This document shows positions 51,547-63,519 of a stretch of 64,000 nucleotides of DNA, in pieces; position 1 is the stretch's first letter, and each line of letters begins with the position of its first letter. The stretch covers positions 7,421,501-7,485,500 of the forward strand of contig NC_066592.1 in the NCBI RefSeq assembly GCF_905475345.1. Reading direction: 5' to 3'. Source of the DNA: Vespula vulgaris. Lineage: Eukaryota > Arthropoda > Insecta > Hymenoptera > Vespidae. Both the position numbers and the translations under genes were made by a program. Below the pieces are notes generated by a model. It ran no database searches, was not told the DNA's origin, and was given only the letters and a program-made list of their open reading frames with translations.

Positions 51547-52198
51547 ATATATGAGATAACGATTTAATAATTACTTTACATTTATTAGTAAATAAAAATG
51601 TTTTATAAGATAAGCGTAATAGTAATAGATAAATGCATTTATTATGGCTATTTACTTTATGTAATCCTTATTTAGATGCAACAAGATCAGTCGTAGTTAT
51701 TTTTTTATATAAAACAGAAAAAACGAATTTCGTTTTAATTTTTGCATTCATTATGTAATCCGATCGTCTTTATCCTACAAACTGTAATTTATTACAATAC
51801 ATGCAATAAATAATGAACTACGTTTCATACATTTCTAATGATATAGATATACATAGAAACTAAATTTGTATACACTATAAAAAATAAATATGTTTAAATA
51901 TTAATGTTTGTATGAAGTGTTAATGTATCAAACAATACGTCGAAGTAAATGCGTAGGCATTGTAATTAAAATATTTTTTTTTCTTTTTCTTTCTTTTTTT
52001 TTTTTTTTTGGAGGGACAAAGACATATGTTCTTCATATAGATATATATTTCTCGGTACGAGATTTATAAATTGAATAGAAAATTAAAAATAATTAATTAA
52101 ATAGGAATAATTTCTTCTAATTTACTGTAACAATACCAGTGTTACCACTACAAAAAAAATTTAATAAAAAAGTACAAAATGATATGCAACAGATTAAA
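51547..52198. other. Convergent spacer between FAM161 and the first protease
   Basis: This AT-rich spacer has a T-rich run at 51970-52010. It holds the 3' ends of both convergent genes. No coding region was seen. Confidence 0.7.
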
Positions 52199-55100
52199 TT
52201 AATCCCTTAGAGTATTTAAAATCCAATCCATGTAATATCGAACATTAGTATATACGCCTGGGAAACCTTCTGTACCGCAGTTTCTTAATCCGAAACTGAC
52301 AATTCCATATTGAATGAATCGAGCGTTATTGTTATATAATCCAGGCGCTTGAAGAGGTCCACCACTATCTCCGAGACAAGAATCCATATTTCTTTTTCCA
52401 CCAGCGCATAATTGCTTATACCAAATTTCAGCTTTACTCTTATAAACCTCTTTGCATTCTTCAGTGGCTACCGGTGTCAGACCAACCTGCAATAGATCTT
52501 TACTTCGTGTGCCAAGTTCTGTTGCACCCCAGCCTGTGACGATGAACTTTTGATCGAAAAAAAAAAAAGAAAAAGAAAAATATATCATTAAATTAATCAC
52601 GAAACGTTTACTCAATTAACGTTTTACTCATTAATTTTAAACTATTTAGATCTTTCTAATGTAAATCAGCTATGAAGTTGATTAACTTTATGACGCCAAG
52701 TACCATATCAAAGTACAATATAAATGTATTAAAAATTATAATAACAACTTAGGTATTATTTTACCTTTCTCGGAGGTGTTATAGAACTTTTGATTGGTAA
52801 ACAGATCGGTTTAACATTTCTAGGTCTGAAATCAGCATCGCCGTTCAATCGTATCAGGGCGATATCATTTTGAAGTTTCGTTTTCGTGTATCCCGGATGA
52901 ACGTATGTATTTTCAATATCATAATCTTGATACCTTTCCGCACAAGCAACTTCGATCCCACTTTCATCTTTATCACAGTCACGTTCCGTACTAAGGTCAT
53001 GTTCCCCTATCCTCACGCCTATCAGTTTTAATTCTAGAAAAATATCGAATAAATCCTTAAAACTATAGTCATAAAAAATAAATTCTTCGTAATAATCTAA
53101 TATACTTTATAGATTACGATTGAGTATATCATAATAATAGCGATTATTAAAATAAGGATTTTACCATCAGGTAAAGAGCTAACACAATGGCCAGCTGTAA
53201 GGATATATCGTTTAGTAATCAAGGAACCACCGCATCGAAATTCCGGATTTGATCTCCCTGTGGAATAAGCTAGAAGAGCCATCCACGGATAATCAAAGAC
53301 ACCAGTTTTGTCGCCACCAATGATTTTACTTTTAGTTAAAGGACCACAAATATCATGGTTTAAGATTCGTAAATTTGGATGGTTCGATACATCTGGAAGA
53401 TCGGAAACATCTAGGAGATCAACTGGATTTGTGGAAGTATCTGTTAGAACCTAAAACGGAGTTTATAACATTTATACGTGGTTTTTATTTTATCGATCGT
53501 CTTTAAATAAGTTAGATCGCTGATAAATTAGATATTAGAAAAAATATTGTGAATTAGATATTTTTTAAACAGAATATAGAACTAGTTAGATCTTCATATT
53601 TAAATTTTTATTTCTACGATATTCGATATTTCTTTTATTTTTAAAGAACATCTAATGTCTTAAACAAAGAAGATGGTAACGAGGTAATCTCGTAGATATC
53701 ATGATTAAGCATATGAAACGCGTACTGCGCACGTGACTGGTTAGATGATGGATTAAAGTAGTCTATTGGTCGTTCATGGTCGCATTAAGATCTTATGATA
53801 GTTTCACGGAATGTTGTTACAAATAGACTCTGATTTTTAGTCGAGGAAATTTCCGGTAGAAAGTGATACGTCATAAGGAAAGTGATACGTTGTACGGAAA
53901 TTGTATGTAACTATAAGAGAAACAGTCATTATCGTAACTAAAATATCTAACAATCATAAAAGGAAATGTTTCCTTGATTCATCAAATAATCGTATCTCTT
54001 CTCGCAGTAATATCTCATGACTTCCTCAATGAATCTTCAAGGAAATTGAGGATAAAGAAATACTGTTAATTGAGGAACTTCCTTGTATCATAATAAAACA
54101 TTTCATATTATTTACTTCGTAGAAAAGAAAACAAAAATATCAATCCTTGTAAAGTTTTATCTTATTTCGGTAAAATTAAATTTGCAAAAATTTGCCAATA
54201 TATATATATATATATATATGACATACATATATACACGTAATATATACATATACATACATACTTATAAAATATATGTTGACCAGTATAATGAATCTTCCGA
54301 AAATAATTAAAATTTTCATTAAACTTGCATTTTTTGAAAATAAGAATTTCATTTTACTTAGTTGTTAAAAAATAAGATTTTTATTTTTACAATTGCAATT
54401 TTAGTTCGGCAATAAAATTTCGAAAATTTCAAAAAGATTCAAAGAAATTTGAATAAAATTTCATTTATTTGAGTAAATAATATAAACTTACTTGATCAGC
54501 ACAGCAAATTTTTGGAATCGTACCCTCGAAACCACATTGCGATGCTCTTAGAAATTCTTGAATTTCTTGTGTCAAAGGCTTTTGATTTATTAGAATATTA
54601 ACAATTTGTGTACAATTCTTTATGTTAATACAAATACCATTGTTTTTCGTAGGCGTTACACATCTTTCCTCTGCAAGGAAAAAAAAAAAAAAACAAACAA
54701 TGAAAGTATACTTATCGTGTATCTTTAAATAAATTTTACATAATTTATTGAAAAAAAAATAAATAAAGAAAATATAATTTCTTAGTTCTCACTATTTCTT
54801 GGAATGAAAAGAGCTGATATTCTCTGATGTATGTAGATAAAAAATTTATAAAGATTAATTTTTCTATCAATAGATGGAATACGATCGATATCAAAACAAA
54901 CGAGTTTTACAGCGAGTACGAGTTTGTTATGTACGTTTTTTTATATAAGATTTTGTACGATCTTCCTACGATTTAGAATTGATATATTATACGAATGGCT
55001 CTTAATACAACGATCAATTTACCAAATAATTTATACAAGAATGTCTTATAAATTGCTTCCTGAATCTTTTTTTTCCCTTCTTAAAAACTATAAAGAATTT

Positions 55101-55645
55101 TTCTTTCTCACGATTTGTTTTCTCTAACTAACACAAAACATTGTATAATCGATAGTGTATAAAATTGATAAAAGATTGTTAAATTAAACATAACCTTCAT
55201 GCTTTGATTTTTCGCGCGTGAAAAAAAAAGAAGCATGAAAAATAAGAAAATTAGTTATTAAGACTGATGATTTTCTAACTAATGATAATAATTATTCTAA
55301 TACAATTGGAGAACAATGTTTCTAAGAAAAATATTAGCAAGAAACAATGCGCAACAAATTTATTTCGAAATATAACCTTTTTCACGCTTGATAATATATT
55401 ACCTTCATATTGAAAATTAAATAATTATCTTCGTATAAAATATTCCATTGTATAAAAGATAAAGAAAACGAACAAGTATTAACGAATCGTCGAGATATCT
55501 TTATTTTTCCGTAATTCATAAATTTATTGCGAGAACGAGGAAAAATATAAACGGATAATAGATAAATCTGATACTCACGTGCATTCGTGTTCTTGAAAAA
55601 TAGCACTAATGCTGCGATGTACAAAGCATGTACTATCGTATTCAT
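52199..55645 (-). CDS. CLIP-domain trypsin-like serine protease 1
   Basis: Five minus-strand exons (55645-55579, 54670-54492, 53450-53165, 53033-52765, 52546-52199) join in phase to 382 residues. A signal peptide (about 1-22) is followed by a CLIP domain with six cysteines (about C26 to C78-C79). An Asp/Pro-rich linker leads to the activation site SK/IIGG (124/125). The catalytic triad is complete: His170 (TAGHC), Asp234 (NDIALIRL) and Ser328 (GDSGGP). Asp321 six residues earlier predicts trypsin-like specificity. Such enzymes are secreted zymogens acting in cascades such as Toll activation, melanisation or venom. It is related to easter, snake and the bee venom-protease type; the precise role is not readable. 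Two long introns (0.9-1.0 kb) separate signal, CLIP and protease exons. Confidence 0.92.
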
Positions 55646-57676
55646 CGTTTTGGCCTTTGACTTCCTTCAATCGTCGATCAATTCACTTTAAACTTCTATT
55701 TATTTTTCTCTATCTTTATCTTTTCAAGTAAGAATTAAAGAAAATGTGAAAGAGCAACGGAATATGGAAAAGGGTTATCTCTACAGCACGTCGTCGTATT
55801 GCGAACTGAACGTATAATTGATATTGACGAATATTTATATTATATTTCTCAACGAGGGATGAAAACAATCTACTCAGTTTCTTTGTATCTAACTCTGTTT
55901 ATACTCTTCGCGAACGAGACAACGTTTCTTCCGAGAGAGATAAACCTTCCTCGACAGTCAGCAATCGACTAACTACTGCCGATTGACGCTCCTATACCAT
56001 TACTCCATCGCTTGCTTTGTGAATTGGTCCTTGAGTCTTTTTGAAAGAGTGGGGGATCCTTTTAGCGCGTCGTTGAAATATTGACAAAAATTCTTTGACA
56101 TTGACCTATTCGATAAGACTTTTCGTGTACACACACATAAATACACATATTTTTTCTTTCACATATTTTAATCTGTTTCATAACATTGTCTAATACGAAA
56201 AAAAAAATAATCTTTGAAAATATCCATTAAAAGTTCTTAAAATTCTCGAATCGATAACGATTTTTGCGCCCCCTAATAGTTCTAGGTACTAATTATATAT
56301 CATTAGTTTCAGTTTAATATGGAAGTAAATATGTTTGAAGTTTATAAATCGATAAATACTCATGCGGTATGAGGAAAGTCTTGATATGTTATTTAAAATC
56401 ATTAAGGAAATGCTAATATCGTAGATACGGTATAATTCCTATTAAATTCTCTTCCGATTAACCGTTATGTATATTTCTTGTTATTGAGATGACCGTACAA
56501 GTGATACTAACAGTCGTCTGTGAAGAACACTATGGTATGTATATATGTGTGTATGTCTCTTATTTATTTATTTATATATATATATATATGATATAAACAA
56601 CATATATACGTCAATGTGACACAAATTTGTACGCAATGATATAGCAAGATCGACGGAAAAAAGCAGATAAGAAAATTCGATATGTTACGAGTTTAATGAT
56701 CTAAGTAAATTTAAAATAAATTTTCACAGGATACTCTTTTTTTTTAGGCGTTAATAAAAAGCCTTGGAATCATTATTATTCAGATAATTACTTATTTCAA
56801 ACATTCATAATTTAATAAAAAAAACACACTGAAAATTAATCTTTATTTCGATAAAAACATTTTAGGTTAGAATTGATGGGGATTTCCAGAATATCCATCA
56901 TAAATCATTTTATCTCATTCTAAATGAAGTATAAATATAATAAACGAAAAAATTAAAGAATAACTGCAAATGAGATAGATTTTTAGAAGAATTTCATCAT
57001 TTTTAAATGCATACGTTATTATAATTTATTCACTCTTTCGTCACGAAAATCTTATCGATAGATTTTTTAAACATTTCTAATGATCTTGAATTGTACGATA
57101 ACCTTTCGAAATCTATTTGAAGTCGATTGCTTCGAATGTTTCTTTCTGCTTCGATCTTTCTTTTAATTTATAACTCTTAAATTGTTTCTTACATTTATTA
57201 AAGAAGAGAATTTTTAGGTAAAATAAATATAAACATTCTTGGATCGTATTTCCGAAAAATAATAGAAAAAAAGAATTTTATTCTTTCGATGAAGAAGTCA
57301 ATAGAAACAATTCATTAATAATCCCTAAATTAAAAGAATAATTAATGTAGCAATATATCGCTTGAATATAAATTAAATTCGACATAATCGAGTACATGGT
57401 CTATTGTACTTTGGCAGTTTTCTTCTTTACTTTTGTTTTTCTTTTTCATCTCTTTTATTCTTTAGGTATTAAGATTCTTAAAACTAATATAAATGTAATT
57501 TCATGTAGAATTATTAAATACGAGAATAAAATTTCTTTTAATTATCGATCGGTTTTAATTGAAGTACATTTTGTGAAGAAAAAAAAAAGAGAAGAAATAA
57601 AAAGGATAAAAAGAGAACGAAGAAATTATAAAAAATAGGAAAACGAAAAAGTACAAAAATTTCTCCAATAGTTCTC
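55646..57676. other. Intergenic between proteases 1 and 2
   Basis: This 2 kb of AT-rich sequence includes a TA-repeat near 56570-56590. The first 300 bases next to protease 1 presumably hold its minus-strand promoter. The Lys-rich open frame at 57396-57638 is low-complexity and not supported. Confidence 0.65.
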
Positions 57677-59790
57677 TTAAGATCTTATCTTACTAGTTAT
57701 CCATGGAACAAAATCATAAACTTTAGTATAAACACCGGGCCAACCAGGCATACCACAGGGTGTAGGACCAAAAGATACAACTCCTACGGTTACCCATATT
57801 CCATCACCATTAGGTAAATTTTCAATGGACATGAGTGGTCCACCTGAATCTCCTCTGCATGAATCTTTACCTTTCTGACCACCGGCACAAATTTGTCCGA
57901 AACCGAGTCTGATACCAACTTGATCGTAAGTTCTATCGCAATCATTTTTATCGGTCAAAGGCAATGCTAGTTTCAGTTTTAAGTCTGAGGACGAATTAAA
58001 CTCCGTTTTACCCCAACCTGCTACGTACATTTTTTGACCAAACGAAGGAGTTCGTGGCAAACAAATTGGCTTTATATATTTTGTCGAGACGATATTCCTT
58101 GACAATCTTAATAATGCGATATCATATTTCTGATCTTTCGATAATGGCCTGTATTGTTCATGAACAATTTGTTCTTCGATACCTACTGTGATCGGATCAT
58201 CGGAGCATATAACTTCGTCTTCCTCTTGAATGCAATCTTTCTCGGAGGAGGTATCGTATTCGCCTAATCGTACGCTTGTTAATGTCCACGTTTTTGGTAA
58301 ATCCTTACCCTTTAAGCAATGAGCAGCGGTAAGTACATAACGTTCGTTAATCAGGACTCCTCCGCAGGCAGTAGTTCGTCCTCTTGCTAAAATAAGTTAT
58401 TATAGAAAGATCAACATTTGTTGAGAAGCTAAGCTTCGCAAACCGTTAAATACATTTTTCATATATAATAAGTTAGATCTATAATCGTTAGATCTATATT
58501 TGACGTTCACTCTAGATCCTTGTACAATAAAAATATTAATAAGTTTAGCTCTTATTAACTCACGATGTTGATATTCCAATAAAGTCATCCATGGAAATTC
58601 GTCAAGGGCGGTACGTGTTCCTCCGATAATTCGAGGTATCAAACTTTTTCCGCATTCGCTTGGTAATAAAGGATTATTAAGTAAATTGCTGATAGGATCC
58701 TCTGTTCTTTCTAATCCAGCACGTGTTTCTTCTGTAGGTGATACAGTCCTCGAATAAGAAGGTTGATTTGATTCGTCAAAAGAGAGAGGACAACATACAC
58801 GAGGATCTTTGCCTTCGAAACCACATTGAGATCGTGTTAGATAATCCACAGTTTCCGTTCGGAGAGGCTTCTCTTGAAGCATAGTCAACAATGGAATACA
58901 TTGACGGATTGTAATACAATTTCCAGCAACTTGATTTGGCGTGTTACAATCAGATTGTCTTTGAAATTCTATGAAAAAAAGAACATACACACATACACAT
59001 TATACAATGCTTCAAAAGATCAGAATTTCCAATCTATTTTTAATGTTCTTTATAATAATCTTGATGATGATATGCATATGTGAACTATGTTATAAAAGAT
59101 ATAAAAAATGATGTAACTTGCATCGTCGTAATGTATTTTGTTTTGATAAATAATCAGAATAAAATAAAATAATACTCTTATTTTTTCGATTGCATATAAT
59201 ACATTTAGCATGATTAAGATAGATATTGTTGTAATTACTAACTAGCGTGTTAATTACTAAGAATTTTTCCACAACATCATTTTCATTGTATCCGGCTCCG
59301 TACTCATGATTAACCATTCGAAACGATCTTGTCAAGAAGAAAAAAGAACATAAAAGATTATTTAAATCAGTCAATATATCGTATTTGATGCGTTCAAGTA
59401 TATATAATCATTAGGTACGATTGTGTTTGTTATTGGAAATCGTCGATCATTAAAATTGATGACTTCATAAGCATTCTTTAGATAAACATTTTTATCTTAC
59501 ATTAAACATCTTTTAATAATAATTTTAACCGAATTTTATAAATGACAAAATAATATAATATAACTATAACGTAGTTTTACTACGATTAATGATCAAGCAT
59601 ATCAATATTAATGATATATATATAAGTATATCAGATATTAATGAATCGTTTGATAAGAAGAATAAAAATATGAAAAAAAATAAATAAATAAATAAAATCA
59701 AAAAACAAAAATTTTTAATTACTTACGTGCATCAACGATACTAAACTTTGATACATAGAAGATAGCAATTACAGCAACAAAGGAATACAT
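57677..59790 (-). CDS. CLIP-domain trypsin-like serine protease 2
   Basis: Three minus-strand exons (59790-59727, 58968-58564, 58386-57677) join in phase to 392 residues. A signal peptide (1-21, MYSFVAVIAIFYVSKFS...) leads into a CLIP domain with cysteines at about 29, 39, 45, 70, 80 and 81. A linker follows, then the activation site IPR/IIGG (134/135). The triad is His179 (TAAHC), Asp245 (YDIALLRL) and Ser337 (GDSGGP). Asp331 predicts cleavage after Arg or Lys. The catalytic domain from just before the His to the stop is in a single exon, unlike protease 1, where it is split in three. The signal-peptide intron splits after the same codon phase (1) as in protease 1, supporting common ancestry. 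Confidence 0.93.
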
Positions 59791-60590
59791 GCTTAATATC
59801 GAATCTTTATTAAACGATTAAAAGCAAATAGAAAGTTCCGTGTTCACGAACGACGTTGATGGATCGCGTATCTCGTCGCTAAGCTGGAAGTCTGGGCATC
59901 AACTGGCATCGCAAATGATAGAGAGACCGAAGTCATCCATGGTCAACTAGTGTCTCCCACTACAGCATCGTATTTCTGACTAATTGATCTTCGGCCGTTT
60001 ACGTATTTTACACTTTTTTTTTCAGACGACTTCTGACAATACTTCCTCCTACTATTTAATATATCTTTTTCAAAATTTTATACGAGTAAAAAGAAAAGAA
60101 ATACCTTTAATGGTAATAAACTATTAATGAACTTTATCAACATTGCAATTAAATAAAACAAAACAAAGTATTTCTTAACTTTTTTCTAACTTCATTAATT
60201 ATCGAAATAAATGTAAATTTTCGTTCTCACCTCTCTATAATGTAATATTGTTTAGAATAATTAAATTCTGTTTAATTATTCAAAACAATATTTCTACAAT
60301 TTTATAGATCATCTCTATCAAACGTAAATACATACATACACGTACTTGTTCTAGATAGGAATAGATTAAATTCCCCTGTGATCTTTCCTGGTAATTTTAA
60401 GTAGAATTCAAATGACTGGGCATAGACTCTTTTCCAAGGTAAATTACCTACGTATAAAATTACTAGGTATTTCAAAGTAACATTCACAATAAATACGAGA
60501 AGTTTAGACTTTTCTAAGGATCCGTCATTTCATTCTATTATGCAATATTAATAATATATCTAAATCTGTATATATCATCCGATGGATATT
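59791..60590. other. Intergenic between proteases 2 and 3
   Basis: No supported gene. The part next to 59790 likely holds the minus-strand promoter of protease 2. The open frame at 60302-60487 has no recognisable features. Confidence 0.65.
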
Positions 60591-61938
60591 TCATGAACTA
60601 ATATTATCAAGTATCCAAGTAATGTAATGAGATATTTTGGTGTAAACACCAGGAGTTGTTGTGGCACCACAATCTTGTACACCAAAAGAAACCACTCCGA
60701 TGACGTAATATTTTGGTAATTCGTCAATGGTTTCCACTTTCATTAGAGGTCCACCGCTATCTCCGCGACAAGAATCTGCACCGATGACACCCCCAACGCA
60801 TATTTGTTGATCGCTTATTGAAATAAGTGTTTTAAAAATTTCTTTACATTTTTCCGTTTCTTGGATCGGCATTGTGATCGTTTGAAGCAATTGACTTGTT
60901 TTAGAAGTTTCTGTTGTAAATTTAAAATTAATGTATAAAACGAAAAAAAGAAAAAACGTTTATAAAAAAGGAAAGGATGATCTCACTCTCTTAAAAGGAA
61001 AAAGACTTTTACCTATATCATATATTCCCCAACCAGCAACTTCCGCCATTTCACCAGTATAATCTTTCTCAATCAAATCACCATGCGGTATACAAATAGG
61101 TATTACAAACTCTATATAAATAATTATATTAGATCATAAGATAAACTTTAATATCGACGATGAATTAGTTTAATGAATTAGTCTGTCTACTTGCCATTGT
61201 AAATAGCGGGCTTATCCAAATGTATTATAGCAATGTCATTTCTAAATTTCGGATGATCGTAATCTTTATGAACATCGATAGATGCTATTTGAATATTTTG
61301 AACTGGTTCGGCACAGTATTCTTTTTCACAATCGGGATCTGTCATCGTGTTATATTCTCCTAATCGGACATTGGTGATTTTAAGCCTTTTCAAATTGTTG
61401 AAACAAACAAAATTGACTATATGAAATCATATCAAAGAAAACTATATAGAATGTTCTATTTTAATTGGTTCATGTAAATATCATAAAAATTATGATTAGT
61501 GATAATTAAAATGTTAATAAGAAAACATTTACCATTTCGGTAATTGTGTCACACAATGAGCAGCTGTTACTACATTGTATTTATTAATCAAGAAACCACC
61601 GCATTTATAATCTACCTTAGAATTTACTGGATTAAATTTAACTGTGATGTATCCTATTCTAGCGAGCCACGGATATGCACCCATATTTGCATTTTTACCA
61701 CCTATAATACGATCGGTATTGGAACTACCACATTTATCATGATCTAAGAGTAACCAATTTGAGTGATGCACGACGTCAACTGTTAATCAGAATTTAATAA
61801 TCGCGTTCTTACATATATGTTATTTTTTTATAATTATTTAATAATATAATTAATTATAATTTTCATACCATGTGACGATACAATCAAATCAATGGAAAGA
61901 CTACCAAAAATACAAATATATAACCAATAAAAAAACAT
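60591..61938 (-). CDS. Trypsin-like serine protease 3, without CLIP domain
   Basis: Five minus-strand exons (61938-61869, 61779-61533, 61385-61195, 61111-61013, 60910-60591) join in phase to 308 residues. A signal peptide (about 1-23) is followed by only about 24 residues before the activation site DR/IIGG (47/48); the CLIP domain present in the two neighbours is absent. The triad is complete: His98 (TAAHC), Asp156 (RNDIAIIHL) and Ser254 (GDSGGP), with Asp248 for trypsin-like specificity. The intron after exon 3 needs a GC donor (AATG/GCAAGT); the nearest GT would break the frame. The protease domain is otherwise close to proteases 1 and 2. It is probably a secreted zymogen of the same local family that lost its regulatory domain, or an annotation missing an unseen exon. 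Confidence 0.9.
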
Positions 61939-62657
61939 TATCTAAAACAATCAGAACATCCATAAATTATTTATTCTCTTTAATTAATGTAATCTGGTTC
62001 AAGTCTTTTGAATAAATAATTAATTGATAAAATTAAAAGAGGTTTTTAATCATTCTTACCTTAAAATGATCTAGTAGAATTCGAATGGAAAAATTCTCGA
62101 AGAACGATACCTCGATTATAAAAGCAATCGATCGTTTAAAAGAAAATTAAGTACGAACAGCGGCGATTTGACTTTTGTTTAAATTTCAAACTTATCGGGC
62201 TAATAAACGAATGTTGCAATTATACGTCAGTTATTTTTACCTATAAATTATCATTATACTTTTATCTTTGTATTTAAGACCTTTTATTTACAAATTTTTT
62301 AAATCATTATAAGATTGAATATTATTTTATAATATATATATATATATGTAATACTATATATATATATACTATATGCGTATTTTAATAAGCATAAGTTACA
62401 TTAAATATTAAACAAGTGAAGATCTTCAAATATTTTTTTCTTGCCAAACGTCAACGCAATTTATTTATTCGGAAATGGAAAACAATTTTTTTAAATAAAT
62501 TACGAAAATGATCTTGGAGGACGAAATCTCGATATATTCGTCCTCCTGGCGATTAATGTTTTTATCTTGATCTATTCTATCTGCATCAAAGAAATTCTAA
62601 ATTAGATAAATATAGAAACTGTTGCAAAAGATTAATGTGAATCTTTTAAAAAAAACT
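61939..62657. other. Intergenic upstream of protease 3 and the small plus-strand gene
   Basis: This AT-rich divergent spacer has a (TA)n stretch at 62330-62370 and a 10-bp inverted repeat at 62516-62546. No coding exon was seen. Confidence 0.6.
62516..62546. repeat. Perfect 10-bp inverted repeat, 11-base loop
   Basis: GGAGGACGAA (62516-62525) and TTCGTCCTCC (62537-62546) are exact reverse complements flanking an 11-base spacer. The arms are G+C-rich compared with the AT-rich surroundings, so chance is less likely. It could be a protein-binding palindrome or a hairpin. Confidence 0.85.
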
Positions 62658-63145
62658 ATGGTAAATATGTATTTTAAATATAAGAAAATATATATATATA
62701 TAAATTTGGTCTAAATCAAATAATTAATTATAAATAATTCGTAGACTTCTCGTCGAAAAATTTGTTGTTGCCCTTATGTTCATAAATGTCAAAAATTTTT
62801 TCCTAAAGGTGAGTAAAGTTTTTTTTATTATTGAAGAACTATTATTTTATTCATTTATCGAATGTTTTTCTTATTTAATACTTAGATAAAGCATTGTCCA
62901 AAAGTCAAGAAGGATATGTAACAAATGATAATTTCATCCTCATTGGTGCCAAATATATATTAGACTTATATCACAGTACACGTAAAAATATTCTTGCAGA
63001 TGACTTTTTGAGGTCTGTAGTAGTATCAATAACATTATTTGCAATTGGTACACAGCTTACTAGAGAACTATATACTTCAAAACTTTCACCAATTCTTCGT
63101 TGTAATTATAATTTTATTGATACACTCTGTGTAACTAGTTTATAA
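62658..63145 (+). CDS. Small unrecognised protein, possible membrane protein
   Basis: The reliable part is exon 62886-63145, ending with a stop, preceded by exon 62745-62808 in the matching phase. Together they read TSRRKICCCPYVHKCQKF... to the end SKLSPILRCNYNFI.... Neither exon contains an in-frame ATG, so I propose a tiny first coding exon ending in ATG at 62658-62660 before GTAAAT, giving 108 residues. The N-terminus is basic with a Cys cluster (CCCPYVHKC). A hydrophobic stretch SVVVSITLFAIGTQL near residue 75 could cross a membrane. I do not recognise the family. Real coding potential is suggested by phase-matched splice sites and amino-acid composition; the start is uncertain. Confidence 0.5.
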
Positions 63146-63223
63146 CTTATATTAATTTAATTATCTTACAATCTGTAATTATTCTGTATCTAAGATCATA
63201 AACAAAATTTACTATATATTTAC

Positions 63224-63224
<1 letters not shown>

Positions 63225-63255
<31 letters not shown>

Positions 63256-63325
63256 TGTATATATGTATGTATGTATATATGTATGTATATATATATGTAT
63301 GTATGTATGTATGTATATATATATA
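63225..63325. repeat. (TATG)n microsatellite
   Basis: Tandem TATG units are interspersed with TATATA, just after the small plus-strand gene. Confidence 0.92.
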
Positions 63326-63519
63326 TTTATTTACTTATTAGTATTATAAAAAATAATTATTTCAAATTATATGATAATTAAGTAAAATACTTATAAACCA
63401 CAAATTTCTAATATATAAAATAATGGATTGAATTAATTACTATAAAAATATAATATAAACTATCAATAAATAAATAAGAGAAAGCAAAATTTTATTTATT
63501 CTACTATTTCAGTAAATTT

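Noticed and set aside
54083..54310. Tyr/Ile-rich open frame
   Set aside because: It runs through a TA/CATA microsatellite in a protease intron.
57396..57638. 80-codon plus-strand frame ending in a Lys/Arg-rich tail
   Set aside because: It has no splice partners or family features and sits in an AG-rich low-complexity stretch.
59090..59374. 94-codon minus-strand frame inside intron 1 of protease 2
   Set aside because: It has no phase-compatible splice sites joining it to the protease and no recognisable domain.
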